Positions 8,879 through 21,108 of a stretch of DNA of 64,000 nucleotides are shown here, piece by piece; positions within the stretch are counted from its first letter, which is position 1, and each line of letters starts with the position of its first letter. Made by a program: the position numbers and the translations under genes. Origin of the DNA: Daphnia carinata (lineage: Eukaryota > Arthropoda > Branchiopoda > Diplostraca > Daphniidae); NCBI RefSeq assembly GCF_022539665.2, contig NC_081335.1, positions 2,666,001 through 2,730,000 on the forward strand, in the 5' to 3' direction. The notes beneath the pieces were generated by a model. The model was not told where the DNA came from. It made no database searches and worked only from the letters and a program-made list of their open reading frames with translations.

Positions 8879-10020
8879 ATGTTTTCTTTAAGAGTGATTG
8901 TTGGTTTATTGTTGGTCGTCTGGTCTACAGCCAGCAGCGTGGTCTTTGAAGAATCGCCCAGCACATCTAACGATAACACAAATGTCGGTACTCGTAACGG
9001 GCCATTCGATGACAGTGTGGTGATAGAAGCTGCTGGATCTCCCTCCGGTGGAGATGTTGACTCGCGATTTTTTGGCTTATTGGGAGGTAATCCTTTTTGA
9101 TGACATACACTGATGAATGATTTTGCGACAAGACCGTTTTTTTTAGTAATCAACTCAAGAAAAAATCTTACGTTTTCGCAGAAATAGCTTTACGTTATTT
9201 TTAAATCGTTATTTTTTCTTATTACTATTTATGTCATTATTTTAAATTTCATTAGGTGGTAATCGACCGTTCGGTGGTGGCGGTTTCGGCGGAGGTAAGT
9301 TTAAGATAAGATTTCATTGTTCACCAACGCAACTTAATTTTAAAAAATTGCATTGCCCAATATGTAAAGGTTATCCCATTGGAACGACAAAGCCTGGTAG
9401 ATGCCCTGGTCTGTTAGGTCTAGGCCTTGGCCAACCTGAAGGTGGATATGGTGGAATCGGCGGTTATGGCGGCGGCTATCCCGGTGGATATGGTGGATAT
9501 CCTGGCGGATATGGAGGATACCCCGGTGGATATGGAGGATACGGTAACCACCATCATCATCACGGTGGATACGGTTATCCAGGACAGTACGGATACGGAG
9601 GCGGATACAACAATGGCTTCGGTGAAAATATTGGCATCACATTAAATAGAATTCACTTAAATAATACCACGTTTTGTTTACAGGATTCCGCAGCGCTGAC
9701 CAAGGAGGTGAAAGCGGAGATAAGACAGACCGTCGTAAGAGATCCGACGAGGCTAACAAGGAAACTGCTGGTGGAGACGCTTCTGTCCAGGGACGTTCTG
9801 GTGGAGAGACCGATGCTCGTTTCTTTGGTGCCATCGGTGGTCTTCTAGGTGAATTTCGAGTTCTGAAATAAATTTTTTAAAAGTAAGGACATTAAAGCAT
9901 CGATTTGTAAAATCAGGTCAACCTTGCTATCAAGACTACCAATGCCCGGGCCAGCTTAAGTGTTGCGCAAAAGCTATTGGAAACCAAGCTTCCTGCCAAC
10001 AGCCAGCCTTACTTGGTTAA
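8879..10020 (+). CDS. Secreted glycine-rich protein with split WAP-like (crustin-like) domain
   Basis: Five exons (8879-9086, 9256-9294, 9370-9621, 9684-9848, 9917-10020) give 255 residues. Residues 1-20 are a clear signal peptide (MFSLRVIVGLLLVVWSTASS). Next come an acidic/Ser segment, FFGLLGG, a KPGRCPG motif, and a long Gly-Tyr-Pro repeat (GGYPGGYGG units) with a His run. A charged spacer holding RRKR follows, then a second FFGAIGG. The C-terminus has CYQDYQCPGQLKCC and a last Cys, as in the second half of a WAP domain. Shrimp crustins share the layout of signal peptide, Gly-rich region and WAP and act as antimicrobial or protease-inhibitory haemolymph proteins. Here the WAP halves lie about 130 residues apart and two of the eight usual cysteines are absent. 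All four introns are phase 1. A cuticle or cement role is the alternative. Confidence 0.8.
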
Positions 10021-12029
10021 ATTCCTCGACTTCGACAACTGAATTTTTTATTCCTCTACCGATTCCAAATTTATCAAATAACTTATATAAGCGTGATGAT
10101 GCATCACACCCTCCTTTTTAAATTAAATACAAGGATTTCTAACTACGAATTTATCATCTAACATTACAGACGAACATTTTACGGTACCATTATTCATAGC
10201 CCGAAATTCGTGCATAACACTTACTTGTGGCTGGTGGTTTATTGAATTGTTTGTCTGTCGCCTTTTGTCCACGTTTCTTGTTAGCATCATTGTTCTCTCG
10301 CTAGCATCGCATGACAAAAGATTGATGGCTTTTTCGTGATGCCAGTTATCCTTTTTTCTTCTCTACTTTTTTTTTTTTAAAACGCCGTTTGATCTACGTA
10401 ATAATCGTTCAACCGGCGGCGTCCAGTGACGATTTTCACGTGGTACATTCGTCCTCGAATTGTCACGCATTTCGATCTCGTAGTATGCTGATAGAAGTGA
10501 AACGCGAACAAAGGCCAAAAGACGTCACGATTTAGTGAGGCCGCTGAACTGTTGGGGAATAAACAACTCAAAGTAATTTGCATTTCTCGGACGCCAATGG
10601 AATTTAAATTCTGGCCATCGTTTAGCACCATGCATCTAGCTGGCCGTAGGATTACATGAGCGTTCGACGTTGTGCAGTGCACTGGTCTTTCATCGCTATT
10701 TTGTTATGATATCCCCCTTTACTTGACGGACTTAAGTCAACCAACACCTCCCTTCTATTTGATGTGTGGCTATCCCGCCCACTCTTTCTCGCCATCGCCG
10801 GAGTCGCGGGTCCGCGCTGATAAGTTAAACTATATTTACCTCTACAACAACTCTCGGTGCCGAGTCTGTTTCTTCAACACCAACGGGACGGGCGTGCGAT
10901 TTCCCTAGTTTTCGTTTCATCTCATAAAGCGCCTACTGTTTTCTTCGCTGGCCAATCGATTGTTAGCTAAAGACTTTGTGTCGTGTTCGGATCCACCAGA
11001 CGCGGATACTTGCAGTTGATCATCGGCCGCCGCCTATCATATTTGAAAAAAAAAAAAAATAATAATTAGTGGACAGTTAAAATTTTTTTTTTCTTATATG
11101 CTACACTTTTTTTCATATTGTAGGCTGATGTGATTGATTGTTAACACTTTCTTTCTCAAACGGCTAACTAGCAGTAAACGCGGATGAATGATGAAGTTCT
11201 TTAGTAAGAGTAGTGACATCACCGCCGTGTAAGTCTTTTAATTACATATCAAATTAATACTTAGCTTTTTTTTTTACTAAATCTAATCCCATTATCTGTG
11301 TAGCCCTTTCATTAATTTTTGTTTGCTCCTTTGTATGCGATTCCGGCTGCGCTCACGTTCCCTTAAAAAGTTAACAAGTAGCGCGATCAATGCATGGGGA
11401 ATAGAAAGCGCATCAGATTTCATTGAAATGGATCGGCTGTCAGGCCAAAACTTCTTCAGTATGCCTTTTCTTTGTAGATATTTGCACTCGGGGCAATAAA
11501 CCGGCGATGAAATATAGCTGGAAGGAGGGGGGGGGGGGGGGCAAGCGGGCAGACACGACGGGAGCGAGGGAGTTGAAGAAGGAAGAGCTCTATAATCCCT
11601 CATGTGTTCGAAGTTCAAACGGTGCCAGGCACGTACGACAAAGTAGTGACAAGTTTCTTGTTGCATTTCTACGCAGCTGTTTTACGTCGTCGCGGCCCGG
11701 CATTTGAGGCCCCGTCCTGTGCGTTCTGTTTCTCGAACACCTTGGAACTCGGCGTTTGACTGCGTTTCCATGGCCACTGCCTACCCAGTTGAGTCGATAG
11801 CGCAAACGACGACGGCGACGACATTCAGTCGAGACTTATTATAGCCGACGATTTTCTCTCGAACAGTGCAGGAAACGAGTTGCGAAGGCACATCCAAGTT
11901 GATTAAATAGCTCTTGTGCGCCTCCCCATCACGCCCCATATTTATAGTGGCCGCTGCGTTGTTCTATTAACACTCACTTGATTTATTTTCTCATTTCTGC
12001 TTGCGTCCACCTCGAATCCAATCGCTAAC
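10021..12029. other. Intergenic stretch between the WAP-like and channel genes
   Basis: No supported gene. Open frames here (for example 10377-10682 and 11292-11666) lack recognisable motifs and splice context. A poly-G run of 15 lies at 11527-11541. The stretch before 12030 presumably holds the promoter of the channel gene; an AT-rich TATTTATAG near 11939-11947 is a weak TATA candidate. Confidence 0.5.
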
Positions 12030-15000
12030 ATGGGTAATGCATCAAGCAATGTGACGAGCGGAATTAAAAAGCAGGCGGAAGGTGCTGCGTCGTCGACTTG
12101 CTACAAGCTGGTCGATCTCAAAGGTAATGTCTCCTGGCACTTTCTTTATTACCTTCGCCCATCAAATAATCCTTTTCCTCCTCTTTTTATGTTATTTTTT
12201 TTCCCTTTTGCCGCTGGAACCGTTTGATCCATAGGGGGTGGTCTCCTGATTGAATTAATGAAGAAGGCTGTCAAGACAAAGGATTTTACGGAAGTAGACA
12301 GGACTATCGTCGAAATGGTAGAGCCTTGTCTCTACAACAAAGGCGCCGGCAAAATGGTTCACATCGCTCATCTGGTTTTACTTAGAAACAGGGACCGAGC
12401 CAAAACGAAATTGGTATTTATTTATAGTAAAAACGTCTTTTACATATGGCCAAATGAGCTCTTGTTTTCCTACCCCTTACCACCTAGCTACCCTGTTTGA
12501 AAGATGTAGAAGATCCTTATAAGTTCGACATTGAAAAATACGTGGCTGAAAACTTCGCCAATGACAAAGGTACGTTAGCAATGAACGAGTGAATGAAACA
12601 GCGAAGCGATCGAATATTGCAAACTCACGAATCTAATGGGGAATGTTAGATCCGACGCACTATCGGGAAGTGTGCTGGGATTTGGAACAACGCGGTGGCG
12701 TCGGTGAAACTGTTATGCATCTGTGCTTACTCTCGGCTACTTCGATTCACGCAGACTTGGCAAAGCGGCTTCTCAAGTTCTATCCAAAACTGATCGTCGA
12801 TATTTACCTCGACGAAGAATATTATGGTTCGTATATAATTACCGCTTAATAATCGATCAGTATTTATCTGTTTTTTTCTTGTTAACAAACAAGGCGAGAA
12901 TGTCCTCCACATCGCAATCGTCAACGAAGATCCGGCCATGGTTAAATACTTGCTGGATCACGGGGTCAATTACCAAGATCGTTGCTGTGGCAATTTCATG
13001 AGTCCAGAAGATCAAAAAGCAAGTCGTTACGATAGCCTAACTTCAGAGGTTGTCTTAAACGATCCAGCCACTAATTACGACGGGTAAGAAGGGACACCGA
13101 TTCGAATCGTCAAACAATGTAAAAAAAAACCATGACGACCCGAAAATTAAAACTATTTCAGTTATGTGTACTGGGGAGAGTATCCTCTGTCTTTCGCCGC
13201 TTGTCTCGGCCAAGAAGAGTGTTATCGATTGGTGCTGGCCAAAGGTGCGGACCCCAACGGACAGGACAGCAACGGCAACACCGTTCTTCACATGTTGGTC
13301 ATTTACGACAAACAGGTAAAAGAGCATTCGCTACAAATTAAATTTTGACGAGTTACATTTGTGCGGATGCAGGCAATGTTTGACATGGCTCACGAGCTCG
13401 GTTCTTTGCTGAATATTCGCAACCGATTGGGTCTCACTCCGCTGACTCTGGCGGCCAAATTAGCTCGTCGTGACATGTTTTTTCACATCCTCAAAATCCA
13501 AAAAGAAGTCTACTGGCAATTGGGTAAAGTAACATTCGCTCGACGCAAATCGCATACGATATGTTAATTTAACAAAAAAAACCTTGGCACCTTACTTTCT
13601 CAGGTAACGTAACATGTAGCGCTTATGCGCTTCCCCAGTTGGATACGATCGACAGCGTCACAGGGGGCATTGACAAGGATTCAGTCCTCAACCTCGTTGT
13701 TTTCGGGGTAAAATTAGAAAGTGTTTTTTTTTTTTTTTTACTCACTTGCGAAATAAAGAAGTTTTCACTCCGTATGGCAAACAGGATTCAGAAGCCCACT
13801 TAGAGCTGATGGACGATGTCGTCATTGACCTACTGAATGCCAAGTGGAACACTTTCATCAAATTCCGGTGAGTATTACCGCCCATGCCTGTAACAACATA
13901 ATGAAAAAATAATTATGTATCACGAGCTGAAATTCTATTTCTAAACAGGTTCTATCGATGCTTCTTCCTCTTTGCATTGTACTTTGCAATATCGTTAATT
14001 TGCTTCACGGTCCGCCCAAGTCCTCCCCCCCGTCTGCAAGAGATAACCACCACACCCAGCTACACGACCACTGACATGACATGGCCTTCGTCCTCTTTTT
14101 CATCATCCGAAATGCCAATGTCCAGTACTAGTTATTGGTCAACGGAAAATGACACTATAGATCCATCTACTTACGATGATTGGAATGGAACGGTCACTGA
14201 TCCAACAAAGCCCCTTCGTACGGATCCCACGATTCCCATTACTAGTACTCGTCCTCGTACAACCAGCAACCCGGTGACGTCATCCATATATCCTAAAACG
14301 GGACACAAACACGCCCCTGTGGATGCATGCATTTTACAAAATGTAATGTTATTAAGTGAGACTTGTTTTTACTATTCGTTCAAATTTAATACCGTGTTTT
14401 GGGGGGCAACTAGTATGACTCCACAATCCAAGGATATGCCAGGATGGTTGGCGAAGCCGGGGTCTTGATGGGTGTAGTTTTATATCTGGGTGCAGCAGCT
14501 CGAGAAGCTAGATTCCTCGGCAGGAAGATGTTCTTCGAGAATTTGGTAAAGTTCCATTCAATAGCTAAACTCATTGAAATTTAAATTGACACGACGATAA
14601 CGTTTACCTTATCTGAAAGGCCACTGCTCCATCGAGAGTCCTATTTCTAATCTCCTGCACGCTTGTGATTGGAATGGTCTTCCTGCGTTGGTTCTGTCTT
14701 CGGGCTGAAGAAGATCTCGTTGCTGTACTGGTTATGCTGTTCACCGCACCGTATTTCCTATTCTTCTGCAGGTAATAAAAAAAAAAAAAAGGATCATATT
14801 AGGCAACAAAAAAAAAACTTAATTTAATAATAACACATGTAGCCATTAATCTTATTGAAAATGTTGACCTCATCGTAGGGGCTTCAAAAAGGTCGGGCCT
14901 TTCGTCGTCATGATTTACCGCATGATTATGGGAGACCTGTTGCGTTTCGTCACCATTTACGTGGTGTTTATCATGGGTTTCTCTCAAGGTAAGCAGCTCT

Positions 15001-16232
15001 CTAACGTCGGGCGCATGTGCACGATCCAACGAGTGTTACAACATCTGTCGAAGCCGGTTAGTCTAACCAAGCGAACCGTTGACTGGGATCGGACAAACTT
15101 CAGGTCACCTGAACCCTTTCTCCCTAATACCCTTCACCGTAAAAAAAAAAACCCAAAAACTATATGAAATTGGCTGACAAGTCAGACGGTTGATTGCGAA
15201 AAAGTGAAGGCGAACGCACGACCAGTCACTCCATTTAAATTCAAGACGGAGAGTATCTGACTGCGTTCTATGGAAAATGCATCGTTATTGCTATTGACCC
15301 AAATTGCAAAATTTTCGCTTAGTACATTGTAACCGAGTAATTTTCAATGACAGCGTATTACATCGTATTCCTGACTCATCCGCCGAATCGCGAACACGCT
15401 GAAAATCCAATGCCAAGCCCGGTCGACTCGGTGATGATGATGTTTCTCATGTCTCTCTATAATTTTGGCGGTACTTACGAAGCTTTTGGGCGAACGGAGC
15501 ATGAAACTGTAGCCAAGGTAATGTCTGACATGTTCGAGTTTCATCAACAAGAATGACTGACTGGTGCCAAACATTGCTCATTTTTCTTTGATTAGATTCT
15601 CTTCGTCATTTACATGGCAATTGTCGGCATTCTTCTAATCAACATGTTGATCGCTATGGTAACGCATGTTAACACAAGTATCCATTAAAACTTAAGCTAA
15701 CAGTTCACTAAACTTCTCGCAAAAAATAGATGGGTAACACTTATACAAAAATTGCCGAAACGAGGAACGAATGGCAGCGCCAGGTAACGAATTTGGGTTT
15801 CCCCGCGTTGCCGGAAAAAATCGTGTCTTAACTATACGCTTAATTACCTGTATTTCCAGTGGGCTCGTATTGTCCTCGTGGTGGAGAGAGGTGTCGACCC
15901 TAAAGCTCGCTTAGAAAATCAGCGTCTCTATTCACAGCCGATGGTGGACGGAAGAAGAGCATTCATGCTTCGGCAGCAGCAATCAGTAAGGATTTGAATT
16001 GTTATGCACCTATGAGGCAATAACCACAATTCTATCTAAACAGGAGGAGGACATGGAGGAGATGAAGGAGTTGGATGACATCAGAACTACGCACAAGCGC
16101 AGCGTGGCAAGAAGGGCTGCAAAACTGGCAGAGGCTCAGGCAGCGGCTAAGGCTGGTACGAACGGCAGTGCATGTCCTCCTACACTCATCACTCAAAACG
16201 CCACTTTGCCGATAACGAAAACCCAATTTTGA
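12030..16232 (+). CDS. iav: TRPV channel, Inactive-type
   Basis: Eighteen exons join in phase to 863 residues: 12030-12123, 12235-12413, 12488-12569, 12650-12826, 12894-13083, 13162-13315, 13373-13523, 13604-13707, 13785-13867, 13949-14355, 14433-14545, 14620-14771, 14879-14988, 15354-15517, 15596-15658, 15730-15783, 15860-15985, 16044-16232. The N-terminus ([20 protein letters not shown]) and ankyrin repeats (about 120-370; [37 protein letters not shown]) are typical of Inactive. Six membrane segments run from about 405 to 745, with pore stretch [16 protein letters not shown] and S6 INMLIAMMGNTY. A TRP-box-like [11 protein letters not shown] precedes an acidic, then Ala-rich tail. In insects Inactive forms the chordotonal mechanosensory channel with Nanchung; that role is inferred. 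The S1-S2 loop is unusually long and Ser/Thr/Pro-rich (about 428-535). Confidence 0.95.
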
Positions 16233-16288
16233 ATCCAGTCCGTCTTGTTTTCTTCTCAGAATTAATTGTAGAAAAAAAGAAAATGGAA

Positions 16289-16294
16289 AATAAA
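16289..16294 (+). terminator. Polyadenylation signal candidate for the channel gene
   Basis: AATAAA lies 57 bases after the stop codon of the channel gene, within the 76-bp gap before the stop codon of the opposing gene. Cleavage shortly downstream would place the 3' end inside the last exon of the convergent gene. Confidence 0.5.
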
Positions 16295-16308
16295 TTCGAC
16301 AGTTGACT

Positions 16309-19101
16309 TCACATTTTTGACTGCAATGCTTCTCCGATGGCCTCATTGATTCTCTTCAGGGTATCGACGCTATCACATTCGTGAGCGACACGCTCTAGGG
16401 TTTTCATTTGTATGGCGATTGCACGCCGAAGACTGCATATTTCTGATTCGTTTTGGGAGCTACTGCGGAATTCCGTCATTGGTCGAAACGGCTGGTTAGA
16501 AGTCAGAAATTCAAGCGAGTATATGCACTTGTCCAAACGTTTCAAGGATCTACAGCGGCGAGCTATGAGTTCCAGTTCAACGTTCAACCGTTGCAATGGG
16601 GTGCAGTCTGGTAAGGCATGAAACCCCGGCCAGTGGGCAGCTAATTGTTCGTAGTTGTCGGTGAAAAACCGCGAGAATTCTAGCAAACTTTCGTCAGCGG
16701 CTAGCATACCATTTACGAGCTGGAAGAAAGTGGCAAATTTGGACGGATCAGTTTCACCGAGCAAAATGTCTAAGCATTTCTTTACAGCCTCTCGCTTCAG
16801 ATCGTCATCGATATACTTGGTTCGAGCTTCTGCCCATTCATTTTCCACCTAAACACAGAAGACGGATATTAGAGCTTGAAGTAAATTCAAGGTAAACTAT
16901 AAGGTTTACATTCCACAAAGGGGTGAGAAAGGTCGGGAAAGCATCCGATCGTGATATCCAGGCATCAGCGACCGTTGACGGGTCGTGACAAAGAATGAAG
17001 TCCGGTTGAAATGTTTGGCCCAACTTTGCGTGAATAGCAGCAAAAACCTCCTAATAATTAGCAACAAGGATTTTATTTTTAAAGATTTGTTTCGAAAAAC
17101 GAAAAGGACTAGGCAATTATAACCTGTAAGGGTTCTAGGCCATTCTGATCCGTGATAGCATACGCAATTAAATAAGCCTCATTATCCGAAGTTGACAAGA
17201 TACTTAGCCCAAGAAGCCTGTGACAGCGGTCCCAGTTGATTGAAATATCGGTGACGTAAATGATGCGAGCATGAAGTCTTGCTAGCACCACTTGATTATC
17301 GTTCATTACGGCTAAAAGAAGAACCCTGCTGCCTGGATTCCAGATCAGAACAGAAGATTTGGATTCGAGCTCCTCCACCCAAAGTTTCACGCTCTTGCTG
17401 TCGTCTGGATCACGACGCTCAAGGTTAGTTACTCCGTGAGACCGGCACACGTTGAACACGTCTTGTCGGGTCACAGCCATCATTCGTACAGTCGTTCCTG
17501 TGGCACAGGTGTTTCAAATGAGAATACGTTCGAGAATGATGGATACAACCAAATCAAAAGCTAACCGGTTATCGTGCCGCTCCGCAAGGTTTTCACGATT
17601 TCGTCCGAATTCCAACCTCGAGCCAGCAGTTGCAATATCCAAAGCTTTTCTTGTTTGCTTAGATTTTGTCGATGTGGCTCTTTTGTGTCGTGACCGTAGT
17701 GCGTTGGGCAGTAATCGCACGAGATTCGATTTAACTGGAAAGTTTGAATTTATCAGTAACCAAGGCAAACTGATTGACAATTTGGATATGAAATTAATTA
17801 CTTCTTTATCGTGGACGAGGCTAATCGAAGCTGTGCAAGTACCATTAATCTTGATACTCCCTTGGCTACTGGGTTTCTTCTTTTTGCTACCTTTGCTCTC
17901 CCTGATGCGCTGCAGGCCAGAGCGGTTGCAAGCATAATACATGTAGACTACAGCCTTTTTGGTATCAGACTGGCGGGTTTGGTGGCGTCCCGATGATCGA
18001 TTAAACTTGCTGCCAGACAGTTTCTCCTCAGACATTTTCCACGCTTCAAATTCTTCCATAGATGTAAACGTGTGCGTCTGGGCTTCCATTGCGAATCCAT
18101 GAATCAAGTTCAGGTGCTTCCTCAGATCCTCGACTCTCGAAGACTAAGCAAAAAATTTATTTAGCAATTCGAATAAATAAACATAAAAGTTTGTCTCACT
18201 TTGAAAGAGCAGCTTTCCTCCCTGCAAAACACGGACGCATTTTTCAGGACTCGCAAATGATGAATCCGACCATAATGACGAGAAAACTCCTCGAACCGTC
18301 GGAATTTTACAAGTTCTTCCGTAGATGGACATTTATCGCACACAAAAAACTTTTGTGATGTCGGTCCTTCACCTGTTGTGATGATCGATTCAGGGTTCAA
18401 TAGACATACTTCATATAACATTGAAGCGTTTTTCCTTTTCTGGCGTTTCTTCTGAGTCAAGGTAGTGGGCATGGTAGTGTCATTCGGATTGTTTAGAAGT
18501 GGTTTCGGGAGAAGCCGGCGAACTCTTCTCGAGGAACTGGTTTTCGTTTCTTCTCTAGCATTTACTTGAGTAGCTATTGTTGGTATTTGACTAGGTTTTC
18601 CTTGTTGTGCTGTTCCCCCCATAATAAATACAATTTGTCCTTCTGGGATATACACAGCAGATGCACTGTTGATTACATCCGGGATATTGGAAAATGGTGA
18701 TTCATCCTGAAAAGAAAAAACACTAACAAATGCAACATGAAATCAATTTTTTCTACCTCATTTACTGTGTTTATGGCTGGAATAGATGTAGGAACTTGAA
18801 GAGAAGCAATGAGTGAATCACTCACATCATAACTATTTGCCGTTTGAGATGTTGAAGAGGAACCATTTGTCTCTCCCTGCAAGACGGTGTATGTAACATT
18901 GGAACTGTCGACAACACCTGTTTCATCAGTTGTGATTATAACTAGATCATCTTCTTTATTCTGCTCAGTAAAGTTTGACAATGTTTCGGTAATGTCCAGC
19001 ACCATTTGCCCATTTTCATCGACCACGACCGTCAATTCTCCTTCAATATCACAGGAAGACTCTGGTATTGTTCTATCGAAACAGTCCGTAATACGTTCCA
19101 T
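16309..19101 (-). CDS. C2H2 zinc-finger protein with MULE-transposase-like body
   Basis: Seven minus-strand exons, 18757-19101, 18200-18706, 17802-18143, 17566-17734, 17124-17497, 16910-17050 and 16309-16848, give about 805 residues. An acidic N-terminal region (1-115) is followed by two C2H2-like fingers (about 235-300; FVCDKCP and CREESCSFK). A WRKY/GCM1-like zinc module follows (YYACNRSG, NGTCTASISL, CPTHYGHD). Next is a helix-rich piece (KQEKLWILQLLARGWNSDEI), a core resembling a MULE transposase RNase-H fold (SSVLIWNPGSRVLLLAVMND; possible acidic residues in YVTDIS and CHDPS), and a helical C-terminus. This is the build of ZSWIM-type domesticated Mutator-like transposases. The usual Cys-His motif after the catalytic core is replaced by PLWNVENEW, so transposition is unlikely. 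A DNA-binding regulator is a reasonable inference. The acceptor at 17050 could instead be at 17047 (one Glu fewer). Confidence 0.8.
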
Positions 19102-20579
19102 TTCCTTCAGCTCTGTTACGAATACCGCGACAGTAAGGTACAGTTGGTATTACTTGCAATTATTTGGATACATTGGAAATTGCTGTAATTTCTGCGCATC
19201 ATCCCTGTTGTACGTAAATAGGTTTTCGTCGAAAGGCTTGTAGAAGTCCACGCTCCAAAGATGAAACAGATAATACCAGATTTTAAATACTGTTTCCTTC
19301 CCTTCGTCGACTGCAACTTTCCTAGGCAGACGTCATCTCAAGACAGTTGATATTTGCGGAGGTAGGTGGCGTTGAATAATCGATTTTTCTAAATACAGAA
19401 CATCGAAAAGAAAAATTTTATTATTAACCGTTTTAATTAAATGTCAGCTTATAAAAAGAATATGATCCAAACAATTTAATTTTCCTTCACGAACTCTGTA
19501 GCTGCGCTATGAAGGATGGCACCACAAATCGTTCGCAGGGCCAATCGACACGAAGTGCCTACATCTCTTACGGTTGACGTGCAAGGAAAAGTTCCAACGA
19601 ACCCTTCACCGAAAATGGGACGTACAGAAACAATTCCAGTGCGATGAGCCAGGAAGCCGCCGACTTTGAACTGCTAAATCAGCACGGAGCTCATAGACGT
19701 CACCAAGATGAGGCCATGTCGTCCCCCAACCCCCGTCCCCACAAACCCTTATAGCTTCCTGCATGCTGTTTTGGAAGCGTCGTCACTATTTCCAGCTTTT
19801 TTATTACCAAATCAGAGAGGTAGGCAGTCACGTCAAAACTAGCAACTCGTTGCTGCTGATACATTGACGGCCGGCATTCATAATCATTTCCAAGCCGCCA
19901 CATCCCGACGAATGCATTTCAAAATTTCAACCCCATCCCTTCACTCTTCTCCAACTGAATTATTATTGAAAGAAAAATTCAGATTTTATTTTCTTTTTTT
20001 TTTTTTTTTTTATATTATTCTTCTACGCGGAAAGTGTTGATGCTCCAGAACGCGCCGTGGCGACTGTTTTAGGCCATCCGGAAAATATCGTAGTTTCATC
20101 ATCTCTCAGACGGAACCCTTTCCTACACACAAACAAAACAAAAATATTCGCTAACAAAAAACAAAACAAAAACAAACAAAAACACAATGACGATAGAGGC
20201 AAGAAAAGTTCTCGTTGCATTTCACATACGTCATAACAATAACGTGACGACACATTGCGCGGATAAGTGTCGGCAGTCACAAGATGACGGAGCAATAACT
20301 TCCTTTTGGCTGTTGTGCTGTATCTTTTGTATATAGATTTACGAGCTACGCGGGGGCCGCTATAGTTTTTTTACTAGTGGTCTCTCATTCTCTCACTCTG
20401 TGACTTTTCAAAAGGCACCGTGGAACAGAAAATAATAATAATAAAAAAAAAAAAAAAAAAAATACTGAAAATCCCGGCGCGTTTTGCGTTCTTTCAAACA
20501 AAATGTTACGAGAGATTTTGAAGAATGATGGCAATTTAGACGACCTCGTCGGATTTGTTTCTGCGCAAAAACCGCTCAA

Positions 20580-20611
<32 letters not shown>

Positions 20612-21072
20612 GTAATAGGGAAATCATTCCTGAGCTTCAAGCATCCGTTAGCCATGCTGACCTTTGATTACTACATTTTCTGGCATCTGAAAATCACAGT
20701 TTGATGGGGAACAGTGTCGATGAACTTGTACACACACACACACAAACTGTTACAACATAGCAATAAAACAAAATAAGACTAGAACTATAGGCAGAACGGG
20801 AAAAAAACGGCTCGTTAGTAACGGCATGGATCAAAGCCAAAAAAACAACAACAAAAACGAAAGGACTAAAATGTAGCGACAAATCATTGTTCACGGTTTA
20901 TACGCTGAATGACCGGTGATAAACGCGGCCTACGAGAAAACGGCGGTTTGGAATTAGAACTGCGCACGATAAAGAAAACAAGGGGGGGAGAGCTAAACAA
21001 GGTTGTAACAATATTGTACGCTTGCATTTTAACATCCAACACATCGGTTTTAAACAACCATCCCAACTAAAG

Positions 21073-21108
<36 letters not shown>

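Noticed and set aside
17514-17801. Extension of the zinc-finger gene reading frame through 17514-17801 as coding
   Set aside because: The frame stays open through the intron but gives no family match. Splicing at 17802/17734 restores THYGHD, KQEKLWILQLLARGW and the transposase-like core with correct phase, and the next splice at 17566/17497 then also fits.
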